Shown here: positions 54,400-64,000 of the stretch, piece after piece | How the letters are laid out: each line of letters starts with the position of its first letter | Numbering within the stretch: position 1 is the first letter of the stretch | Assembly (NCBI GenBank): GCA_027924585.1 | Contig: BSBM01000232.1 | Coordinates: 26,312,501 to 26,376,500 of the forward strand | Reading direction: 5' to 3' | Origin: Larix kaempferi | Lineage: Eukaryota > Streptophyta > Pinopsida > Pinales > Pinaceae | DNA length: 64,000 nucleotides | The notes under the pieces: model-generated | The model's database searches: none | Seen by the model: the letters and a program-made list of their open reading frames with translations, nothing else | Told to the model about the DNA's origin: nothing | Program-made: the position numbers and the translations under genes

Positions 54400-57000
54400 G
54401 ATCCATAATGATCGCACCGAAAACATCAAGTTGCCTCCTACATAATTTCTCCCTCCAAGCTAAACTGGTGATGGCCAACGTGGGGATCAAACTTGGGGAG
54501 GTGCTTGCACTCATGCATTCCATTCCTTCCCTTTTTCAAGCCAATTGTGGATGCAATTGGACTCACATGGAACCTTTTGAATGTTGGTTCATGGAATTCC
54601 TTAATGTTCTTTCCATTTTCTCCTTTGCACCTCTTCATATGTTTGCAAGGTTGAGGGATCTTTTCTGGATCTTTTATTCCCTTTTTAAGAGAGGGATCAA
54701 TTAATAAAATTCACTGGCATCCCCCATATGTTCCTTCATGCAAAATGAATTTGGCACCCAATGGATAACTTCTTCCCTTATCTCAAATTATACCACTTGG
54801 ATCAACCCCTTTCGAGACTCATATGCAACATTTCCATTAGAAAACTCTACTACTGAATGGATTCCCCAAACAATTGAATCTTCCAAATAAATGAGAACAT
54901 ATTTTACTACCTTCTTACATACATGATCAACATTATAGATTTCAAATTTAATTACAATTCTTGGTTTCCAATCATTATGCTCCTTTGGTGCCATGCAATG
55001 CACCCAACTATTGGGATTTACCTTGACCCCATACTCGTTCTCCACCAAGTTTTATCTAGATTTTTCCATGGTATGCATGATGGTGTGGATTTCTATGTCA
55101 TATATGGAATGAGGTATCCCATGTGGCTGCAATTTTATTCTTCCTAAAGCAGTGAGATGCTTTGAAAATGGGATCATGTTTGGTGGTGTACCCACCTTCA
55201 ACTTAATATTGCGCTTCACTCTTTTATCAGGTGGTCTGCCAGGTGGAAGGTATTAAAGAACCTTCTCATGCTATTGTAGTGACTTCTATATGACTTCAAT
55301 ATGATGTAAGTATTCCATTCTTGTACCTTTAATGGTGGTGAGGCCCTTAGTATCCATCACAATGTCTCCATGCTTCACAATGAGTATCATGCCATGATAT
55401 AACTCCTCATCTTAGTATGTAATTTTTCCTCCAAGGTATGAATGAAAATGTATGGAAAGCATCATATTTCAGCCATAGATGCATAGGATTCTTCTCATAG
55501 AACATAGAAAACTCAAATTCAGCAATATATCCATTACCAATGCAAAAATAAATCTTACCAATGAGAGCTAGTCTTGCACACCCTTGGGTCTCCATTTTGG
55601 TGATGCAGCTATTCACCCAATCCATGGATGAATAGGATTCTTTGCTTGCTGATCCAAGTGGGATTTAATCATCCACCTTCATCATATCTAAGTCTTCCTT
55701 ACATGAAAGAGGCTCATAATCTCTCTGGAGTGAAACAGGTGCCTAGCAATCATCCCGCAAGTCAATGCTTTCTTCAAGCAATTGTAAATATGAAGACTCC
55801 TCATGTTTACCTCGGACATGAGGCTTGCCATGGAAAAAATATGCACAAGTGAAATCTTGCACTTGGTGAGGGGATAAGCCTTTTAGGTTTCCACAAGGAT
55901 TCAGTCCTTGGAGCCCCTTTGATGGTGGTTGGTATTCCTCCAAGTGATCCTGCAAGAGATTGCTAGTGTAGTTCACATCCAAACATGAAAATATTGATGA
56001 AAATAAAATGAAAGAGATGGGGGAAAGATGCAAAATCCAACTACAAAAAAAGATATGCTAAACCACTCTTGTGTTTCCCAATGGAATAGCTGTACAACAC
56101 CTAGGAGGTGAAGGATTCAAGGGAATCCAACAATCTCCCTTAGGCAGGCCTTTCTTGTCCAAACTAAATGCTAAGTAGATGGAAGAACAATGGAGAGAGA
56201 TACTTTCCCCTTGATGGTTGGTGGCAAGAAAGCTTGGGAATGCTCACAATGGTAGGAAATGGTGGGCTATGAGGAAGCTCCAACTCAAATCCAGCAGTAT
56301 AACCTTGCTCTAATTTCTCTCTACAAAATGCATGCCAATGGCTTTCTTTTATAGGCCAAGAGGTGGCCAACAAACAACTAGATCCAAATGTGAACTCTCC
56401 TCCTTCATGAATGGGTTCCAAGGTACACAAGGGGGGATGATTAATGCCACCAAGTGTGTGAGGATCCGAATTGGGATCCCTGGGGAGGATTGAGTTTTTA
56501 ATGCAAGTAAGTGGTCCTGACATTTTGATAGTAGCGCAGCTATCGAAGGAAAAGTTGCGCGGGTGTAGCGTGAGCATTGTTAAGATAACTTGTGTGATAG
56601 CATGGGAAACCTGTGTAATACCTGCACTACCCTTTGTTTTGATTGTCTCTGGGAACTTGTGGACTCATACCGTGCTTTGGATCTATTGAGGTTCCTGTGG
56701 TGAGATGCATTCTTTATGTTGATGATGCTTTACTGGATGAATCATCGAAATGTCGCATGTGTGCGATTTTGAGGCGTTAACAAGGCTGATCCAAAATTTC
56801 ATGTGCACTATTAGCCACACACATCTAATCACATGTGTGCTCATGCAGCTATAGAGAGTCATGCAAACTCTCTTCTAAAAATTCAGCCTTCTCGAAAATT
56901 TGGATCTCAACACTAGAAGGATCTTTTCTGCCAACCTTCTCACCAGAAGTGGTTACCATATCAAGATGAAACAAAGGAGTTTGATGAATGCAAAAATCAG
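54400..57000 (-). other. Element 3 interior of unclear coding history
   Basis: Several open - strand stretches remain. One (about 55,048-54,788) contains NSWVHCMAPKEHNDWKPRIV and YVLIYLEDSIVWGIHSVVEF. Others are at 56,577-56,164 and 56,033-55,743. None matches gag, protease or RNase H as I know them. They may be decayed pol, captured sequence or chance. Confidence 0.35.
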
Positions 57001-57007
57001 AATGGTT

Positions 57008-58073
57008 TTAATACCTTTGTGACACCTTTATCTCTTCATGAGGTGGAGTGGTGACGACATGCTCCTCTAGCAAAACTCTAGGTTCACTCCCAACTAAAGT
57101 GTGGTTGTCTTTTTGTCCATAATATTGTTCTGAGAATGCTTGGAGGGCTAATATTTTCTCTTCCTCCAAATCTGCTCCACAAGTGGTATTACCTCTACCA
57201 ATCCCATCTCCCATCTCCCTTGTAGTGATCTCAGACTCACCAACAAAGAAGCTTGGGTGTCCATGATTGGATTCAGTCTCAACACTATGAACAAACTCTT
57301 GCATTGTGGCTTGGCCTACCCTTTTACAGTGTTCCTCAATCTCTTTTGTGGTTAACTCAGTGGAATATTCTTCATATTGATGCAAGAAGGAATTGCTGCT
57401 ATAAAAATCAGATTTACCTTTCTTCCTTAGCTTGAAGTCTTATTCTTCTTGCTTAATGCATGCATTAGAGGAGCCACTTAGTTCTTTCTCTGGAGGATTG
57501 TTGCTCTTCTCCATTGATGGATGATTGTTACTGTGCTTTTTATCCTTCAAGTAGATGATGCATCTTGCTCCTTGGTATCCTTAGGGTCAAGTTACTTATA
57601 ATTTCTCCTTGAAGAAAATCCAAAGAGTCTCATGATGCTAGTACATGCAGATGACTCCATTGAAGCTTCACATTTGGTCCTCTTCTCTTCTTCTTTACTC
57701 TAAGAGGTGGAACAACTTGGTTCCTCTATGGATGGTCGCTGCTCTCAAAATAGTCCTCACCAAAATTCTGAGGCCAAAATCCATACTTGAAAATATAATA
57801 ATCTTTGAAGGATATAGATGTGCAGATCTTCTCACCTAACGCCAGATACTCTTGATAATGGCGAGGCATGTTTTTAATTGCTCCCATCCTCTTGGATAAT
57901 ATATCTTCTAGGCTATCCATTGGCGGCTCAACCCTGCTATATTCACTATATAGTTGGTCACAAAAGTAACCATCCTCATCTCGGGGTAGTCCTCCATCAA
58001 TATACATGGCTGCAAATTCTTCAAATTGAGAGATTAATTTACACAGAAGTAGAGGAAAGTGATATGATACCAC
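57008..58073 (-). pseudogene. Element 3 5' ORF, unidentified acidic protein
   Basis: The first frame after the primer site (58,073-57,726, 115 codons) contains QFEEFAAMYIDGGLPRDEDG and EDILSKRMGAIKNMPRHYQE. After a broken stretch, a second 125-codon frame (57,385-57,008) has EEYSTELTTKEIEEHCKR and is strongly acidic. The location is that of gag, but no capsid or zinc-knuckle pattern is visible. It could be a gag replacement typical of non-autonomous derivatives or a captured gene fragment. Confidence 0.4.
58060..58073 (-). promoter_or_regulatory. Element 3 primer-binding site, initiator tRNA-Met type
   Basis: On the - strand the LTR end ATTACA is followed by GTGGTATCATATCAC. TGGTATCA matches the initiator-Met primer site. 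Confidence 0.8.
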
Positions 58074-59313
58074 TGTAATTTCCTAGGATATGATTTATAG
58101 GATATTAAATCTTTTACAAAATTTAAATAAAAAAAATTACAAAGGCTGAAACTATTTAATAAAACTAGTATGGAAGAAACTAGTCTTGTTCACAGTTAAA
58201 CCCACCCAAATCTTGAAAAATGGGCTCTTTTGGTTATGCAAGATTTGATAGAAAGTGTGCAACAACATAAACAACAGCGACACTTTTAGATTCAGAATCC
58301 TATGCACAAATTACCAGGACCATTTATGTTTCGACAATAGCTACTGCTGAAGTCTACACAAGGCTTCCTGGGTACACCAACATATGCATACTAGATTCAT
58401 CCACTAACACTTGAATGAAAATATAAGGTGGATAATAGGTATTTACTCCCTAATATATTGTAGTGCAAAAGTTACAGATTTTTTTGGAATATTTGGCAGT
58501 GTTTGGAGGTCCGAAGAGGAAGTGCGCTATGGATGACTGCTCAACTAGATTTCTTTCAAGCTCTTCCAAACATGAAGAGAGGGCCACGAATTCTAAATAT
58601 GAGGATTGGATTGGATTCATTACTGCCTTAAGAAATTGTAATGACAAAACAGTCTTCCAGATATCGTTTAATTAGAGAAACTGCAAAACTAGTCATAAAT
58701 TAATGACTAAAGAGCTAGTATTGAAAAATCTCAATACAAACAACCGTTAAATCTGTCAGATTATTTCTCAGATATATAATATGAACTCATACATGAATAA
58801 TTTTGCATAATCAACCATTAAATTTTTTTATTTAGCAGCAAATAGAAGTAGCATGGCTCAGACTTCACAGAGAGTCCTCAATCTTTGAGATCTTACAACA
58901 ATGGAGCATGATTCTTCAATGCGAGCATGAAAGAAGTGTGGGATGCATTGGATCATGACCATAGGATGAGAATGAAAATCGTATATCTCATGGGAGGCTT
59001 AAAATACAACTGATATATATCACAGGGGCACAATTACTCTAACTGATCTATTCTTCGGATGAATACCAACACAAATCTTCAACGACATTGCACCAATCTT
59101 TGCATCGAATCTGGAGGCTCGAATTATTCAGGATGTATGATAGTTCATACTTGCAACTTAGGCTCTAATGGATGTACATTAGCTGAGAAGAATAATAATG
59201 GAACAATTACCATGGGGCACATCTCCCACAGTTGGATAAGGGCACATCTCCAAAGCTTAGAGAAGCTCAGAGATTTCTAAATGCAAAAGTTAAACTGGCA
59301 AAAGATGTGAATG

Positions 59314-59369
<56 letters not shown>

Positions 59370-60002
59370 AGAATCTATAGTTTCTTAAGAAAGTCATTAA
59401 AGTTGTGGTATGTGGTCCCTAGCTCATCCAAGCTCCTTCCTTAGTCAATTTGGAAATTACTTGCTTTGTGCAACCTTTCTTGCTTTTAGCCTGTATTTTT
59501 TCTACTTTATGCTTTTCCTCTGTTTTTTTTGCTTTTCAATGGCTTTTCCCTACTTTTTGAGTTCTTTTGCTTGATTTTATTCTTCTTTCCTCTTTTATGG
59601 ACTTTCCTTGCTCTATGCACTCTTTCTGATTTTCTGAGTTTCCTGCTTTTGGGCTGCTATCCATCTTTTTAGTGGCTTTATTGATTTTCTCTGATTTTCT
59701 TCAAGCTACCATCTTTTGGAGAGCAAGTATTTGAGGCCCACCTTATCCTAATGCGCCTCCTAGACACACGAGCATAAATAAATTTATCCAAATATTAATT
59801 AATATTAATAAATCGCACAATTATGACCCACCTTTATTTATTTTATTTACATGGGTGACTAAACCAAAATTTACCCCTTTTTAGTTAATTAATTCTAAAA
59901 TGTCACTAGGACCCATAGGGTTAGATGGATTAGGGGAATGATCAAGGATCACTAGGGATGGTGCATGAAACTCCATGGTGATTTCAAAATGGGGGCATGA
60001 CA
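58074..60002 (-). repeat. Element 3 5' LTR
   Basis: On the - strand it starts TGTCATGCCCCCATTTTG and ends GGAAATTACA. It matches 51,500-53,405 throughout. Its (TC)n microsatellite (about 59,315-59,366) is roughly 20 bp longer than that of the other LTR. Confidence 0.93.
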
Positions 60003-60738
60003 CAAGATGATTGATAAACAAGGATATTCTACTACCTTTGGTAATAATCATTGAAAGATTACCAAAGGATCCCTAGTGGTAGAAAAAGGAGAATCTTATG
60101 GGACTTTGTATTATTTATGCAGTGATACAATGACAAATAATGCACTAGTAGAAGACTCAAGGAATGTTCTAGATGCAGTGATGCTTTGGCATTGACAAGT
60201 TGGAGATATGAGTGAAAAAGGTTTGAAAATTATGCATGGATGAGGTATGCTTTTTGGGACTAATTCTTGTAATTTGAACTGTGTGAGGATTGCATTTTTA
60301 GTAAATAGAATAGCATTAGGTTTACTACAATTATCTCTAGCAGAAGTTCAAATATTTTGAAACTTATTCATTTGAATATATTTGAACTAGTCTCCACTCT
60401 GTCTATAAATGGTGCTTTATATTTTTTAACTTTAATAGATGATTATTCTAGAAGAGTGTGGGTGTATTTTCTAAAAAATAATTAGAAGCTTTGGAGAAAT
60501 TTAAGGAGTTCATGGCATGAGAAGGAATTAAGCACCAGAAGATTACTTTATATACTCCATAACAAAATGGTGTGGCTGAGCAGATGAATTGCACAATCAT
60601 AGAACGTGTAAGAAGCATGCTTATCACATATGGGTTGGATAATGGATTATGGGCATAGGATGTTAATACATGTGATTATCTTATAAATAGATCACCTATA
60701 ACTGCATTGGATGGACATATTCTAGAGGATGTTTGGCG
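60003..60738 (+). pseudogene. pol: Copia GAG-pre-integrase and integrase, continuation after element 3
   Basis: The copia frame resumes with KMIDKQGYSTTFGNN, directly after FLSIKM at 51,499 and within the duplicated CAAGATG. The pre-integrase zinc module is degenerate: AVMLWH is kept, then GDMS where GHMS is usual. In the core, the first catalytic Asp reads Asn (LIHLNIFE, about 60,365). LIDDYSRRVWVYFL is recognisable. The segment with the second Asp appears deleted. NGVAEQMN keeps the Glu (about 60,570). The frame stops at EDVWR, where another element begins. Confidence 0.85.
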
Positions 60739-61595
60739 TGTGACAACTAAATTTTCTCCCACATATGTCATCATTTCACCTCATTTCCACCTATTTGACC
60801 TTGAGAAAGCAATGGAAAACCCCAAAAATGAAAATCAAGCATGAAAGGGGCCTTTCTAAAGTTGGGTTGCACCTATACCTAAGAAAGAAGCGAGCCAAGT
60901 CGCTCAAAATACTTCGATATGAGCGAACCAAGTCGCACAATTCCTTCATTTAAGAGTGAGCTCACCCTCGCACGATTTTTTTTTTGTTGTTGCTTTTCTT
61001 CATCACAAAAGGAGGAAAGTTCCATCACAAATATTGGCATGGCCTGAATTAGCTCACAGATTTAGGGGGAAAAATATCTAAGCCTGATACTTATCCCAAA
61101 TCTGTTTCCATGCCTATAAAATAAACCTTAAGGTCTCTCATCCAACACAAATTTCCACTATTTTTCCAAAGCTGTCATTCTGTTGAATTTCCCATCGATA
61201 CCAAATCCATCCCTTTCCTTGCTTTTATCTCACGTGTTGTAGATAGCTATTGTGACATGTGGCCAAAGGATTGCGATATTTCCAATAGAACTAAGAGAAC
61301 CTCCCTCGGACAACTGCATGGGCCCCTTTCACTGCCCTCGTTGAGGTGATTCTTCCCCTTGTACTTTCTCATTTAATACAAAAATAAATTCTTTGATTCT
61401 TTACATGCTTATGTTAGATGTGTATTGTTTGTCAAAGAATATGCTTATATTATTAGTTTAGATCTGCCTATTTTCTATTACTTAGTTTAGTTTAGTTTTC
61501 ATTTGTTTTTCTTTTCTTTTAGAAACTTTGTTGAGGTTACACAACCCCTTATCAGGTGCCTTTTGGCATGGGTTTGTGTCAAATCACACATTACA
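60739..61595 (+). repeat. Element 4 LTR (5' LTR of a further insertion)
   Basis: The copia integrase frame breaks at TGTGACAACTAAATTTTC. A plausible LTR end is at ACACATTACA, followed by ATTTTTGGTGACCATACTAGGG. It contains inverted pairs such as GAGCGAGCCAAGTCGCTC (about 60,888). The boundary could shift by a few bases. No 3' partner lies in the window, so this rests on the break, the TG...CA ends and the primer-like site. Confidence 0.6.
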
Positions 61596-61600
61596 ATTTT

Positions 61601-61618
61601 TGGTGACCATACTAGGGA
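61601..61618 (+). promoter_or_regulatory. Element 4 possible primer-binding site
   Basis: TGGTGACCATACTAGGGA resembles a diverged form of the TGGCGCC/TGGCGACC...GGGGA primer sites of Athila or Tat-like gypsy elements. The tRNA cannot be assigned safely. Confidence 0.4.
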
Positions 61619-64000
61619 GGATATATAATCGTTCTCATATTGTGTCTGTCTTTTAGTTTTCAGCTCTTTGCTTGAGTTATTTTTTACTACTTTGTTTAGC
61701 TCTTTTTCTGGCTATTTTTTGTTGCTTGAATCTACCCATAGGTTCCCTCACCTAGAACTCCCCGAGGTCTTCCGATCCCAGATCGTTCTCTTGATTTCTG
61801 AGCTTTATGTTCAGGTCATCCTTTTTTGTTCGATATGAGCGACTTGAGTCGCACCTTTCTCTTCAATAGGTGCAACCTAGCGCAAAAACCCATTATTTGA
61901 CTTGAGCCACGCCTATCTATCCCTTTTAAGTGACCTAGGTTGCTTCTATCCCTTCGATAAGAGTGACTTGCTCAGAAACCTCATTTTCCCAGTAGTTTTC
62001 AACATTTTTTCCCTCTTCTTTGATTAGACAATGTCGGTTGTTCATCCTGAGTTTGCTTGCAGTCCCATAGCTATTGTTTGCAGTCCCTTTTACTTGATGT
62101 ATCAACCCTTTTATTTTTCTTGTTAGACTATTTGGCAATGAAAATTTCCCTTTAAGATCTTGTATTTTCCATCCTAAAAGTTATGTTTGGATATGCTTAT
62201 AGTTGCAATTATTTTATGTTTCAACAAGTGTTTTTATAAACCAAGCTTATTGGATAGTTAATCCATTTATTTTTTTAAAGAATTTTCAGTTTGCTAGATT
62301 AGGGCCTCTCTCCGATCTATACAAATTTAATCTATTTAGTTATCTAATTTTCAAGCATGCTTTTATTAGTGAATAGATTGATCATCACCTTTTTTATGTT
62401 GAGATGGATTTATTTCAAGAGGAGCTTCTAGCTTAGTATTGAAATTATCAAAGATATAATTTACAAATGAATAGCTGAATAAATCATCCAAATTTCAAGA
62501 ATTAAAACTGAAATTAAACACTTGACATAGATGGAAAAGAGAGTTATTTTATAACTAAATAACACCAAGTTACAAATGGATAGATTTCACCTGAACCTCG
62601 TTGTGGCACCGTTCTATAACTAAGATTAGAGTCCTTTCACCCAGGCCTTTCACACACTCAATCCAGTTTCACTATGACAGATATACCCAAAATAATCACA
62701 TCAATTCTTTAGCACAATGTGGGCTCTAAATGATGACTAAAAAACTAGTTTCATATAGGGGAAACGAGATTTTGTAGACTAGGGAAAATGGGGATTTTAG
62801 ATCTGATTGTAATTGAACAACATAGGGGCATAATTTCCAATACTCAATCTCCATTTTTCCTTCACGTATGCCTCTTTTATACTAATAGGTAGGTAGTTAG
62901 GGAAGTTATGAGACAATTACTTACGAGATTGGAACAGTTGGGATTAACCAAAACCATTTTTTTTTTCCATAAAGTAACTTTCTTTTTATTTTTACCCTCA
63001 AATAGACATGTACATGGGCTATCCAAAGACAAGAAGCATGGACGCAAGGTAGATACATATAGGTTGCGTACATCTTGAAAAATATAGTTTTTAAAGAGTT
63101 TTTTCAAGAATGATTATTGTTCATAGATGATTAGGGACTAAGGGAGTTTGCAAAAGAGGTAAATGGATAAGATTAGACACCATAATATCTACGGTACAAG
63201 TGTGACAAAAGATGCTATAACACCCCTTATTTAAGGATTTGTGCACGATAAATTTTGGCTCACTTAACTACGTAAGGCTTCCCAGTTGGCTATTTTGGCT
63301 CAGTTAACTAAAATAATGGATATTTTGGCTTAGTTAACTACGTAATGCACCCTAGTTGGATAATTTGGTCTAGTTACATTCCAATTTCACATGCATGTTT
63401 GTAACACCGCTTGTTTGAAACCCCTAGTCTGATGATGGTCATTGTTTATGAATGCCTGCAAGGCTGGACATATTGTATTTTTGTAATTTTTAATATTAAA
63501 ATCCACAACTGGCTGTGCTGAGGTGGAACGCTGAAAAGATCAGGGACTCATGCATTCACTAGAGGAAACTATGCCATTACCCTTAGATACCTTTTAGAAC
63601 CTTAAAATATCCCTAAGGATATCCCAAGTCTTAAACCCATTTAAATGAATTTAGTTATGTTTTTAAAATCATAATTATCAATTAATTATGATTAAGTGGG
63701 TTAAGTGGGATTAGGGAGAGCTTATATGTTTTTATTTTAAAAATGAAAATAAAGAAAAATAAAGGTGAAATGAGTGTCTCTTGGAGAACCCATGTGGTTG
63801 CCTTTGGCCATGCATTAAAGCAATCCATGCAAATGGAAAGGGGGGATTATTTGAATGATGAATGCATTCCTTCATGGTGGAAGAAGAATCTGCACGGGTG
63901 GGAGGTCTGAGTGAATAGGGGAGTGAAAGTTTAGAGCTTATAGAGAAGAATGATTGTCTAAGAAGGGAGTCTTATACAAATTTTTGAGTCTATGAATCAG
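61619..64000 (+). other. Element 4 interior (leader) and right edge of window
   Basis: No gag or pol domain is visible up to the window end. At 61,828-61,860 the phrase TTCGATATGAGCGACTTGAGTCGCAC echoes the LTR at about 60,913. Short ORFs (62,138-61,935 and 63,107-62,877, both -) show no known motif. The sequence after 63,220 (TGCTATAACACCCCTTATTT) could start yet another repeat. Confidence 0.4.
63230..63395. repeat. ~55-bp short tandem repeat (ATTTTGGCTCAGTTAACTA)
   Basis: Four degenerate copies of TTTTGGCT(C/T)A(C/G)TTAACTA followed by CGTAA(G/T)GC or similar, then CAGTTGG, occur in a row. Spacings are about 40-55 bp. Confidence 0.7.

Larger units (their letters stand above)
51500..60002 (-). 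mobile_element. Element 3: chromovirus-derived LTR retrotransposon, deletion derivative
   Basis: On the - strand the element runs from 60,002 to 51,500 with LTRs of 1,929 and 1,906 bp and an interior of 4.67 kb. CAAGA flanks it at 51,495-51,499 and 60,003-60,007, a perfect 5-bp target duplication. The primer site (58,071-58,060) and polypurine tract (53,406-53,425) fix the orientation. Only a partial RT, the integrase C-terminus and a chromodomain are recognisable. Gag, protease, RNase H and the integrase core are not. It is therefore non-autonomous, similar in style to LARD elements, and inserted inside the copia element. Confidence 0.93.

Noticed and set aside
59232-59444. ORF with a run of Ser-Leu repeats
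   Set aside because: It is translated from the (TC)n microsatellite in the element 3 LTR.

Overview
This 64 kb window is plant nuclear DNA made almost entirely of mobile elements and their debris. I found no intact host gene, no rRNA or tRNA gene, and nothing bacterial. The nested LTR retrotransposons, plant-type LINE, CACTA and tRNA-SINE remnants, long AT-rich stretches and heavy C-to-T decay of coding frames point to a seed plant with a large repeat-rich genome. A gymnosperm is my best guess, by inference only.

Left arm (1-13,071): a C/CT-rich low-complexity start, a cluster of GC-rich palindromic motifs (245-420), a ~31-bp minisatellite (520-960), and a decayed DDE-type DNA transposase on the + strand (983-4,240). 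A 359-bp tandem satellite follows (5,650-7,735), then a decayed multi-exon gene on the - strand with a duplicated exon-intron unit (9,360-11,680). GC-rich motifs like those at the left edge recur, inverted, at 12,820-12,990. This raises the possibility that much of this arm is one large old DNA transposon.

Element 1 (13,072-27,481, + strand): a 14.4 kb Ty3/gypsy element of Tat type with both LTRs, an AAAAA target duplication, an apparent tRNA-Arg primer site, gag, protease, RT, a gypsy RNase H lacking its first catalytic Asp, and integrase. A second RNase H lies downstream of integrase, and an antisense plant-mobile-domain-like ORF sits before the 3' LTR. Most in-frame stops look like CAG, CAA or CGA turned into TAG, TAA or TGA, as expected from deamination of methylated cytosine.

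Middle (27,482-43,337): a ~107-bp repeat block, a dismembered L1-type LINE on the - strand (29.2, 31.4-33.0 and 34.7-35.2 kb) split by two insertions, CTCGATCGAG-type palindrome clusters, an AT-rich desert, a 330-bp polypurine tract, a tRNA-derived SINE with a 13-bp target duplication, a LINE-type RNase H tail, a CACTA transposase pseudogene and another LINE scrap.

Right arm: element 2 (43,338-49,836, + strand) is an old 6.5 kb Ty3/gypsy element with TAATA target duplication, initiator-Met primer site and an integrase whose catalytic Glu codon is now Lys. A Ty1/copia element (from ~50,126) is split by element 3 (51,500-60,002, - strand), an 8.5 kb chromovirus deletion derivative with ~1.9 kb LTRs and a CAAGA target duplication; the copia reading frame resumes in register across the insertion. 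The copia integrase is cut again at ~60,739 by a fourth LTR element whose internal region runs to the window edge. None of the pol genes seen could make a full-length protein.
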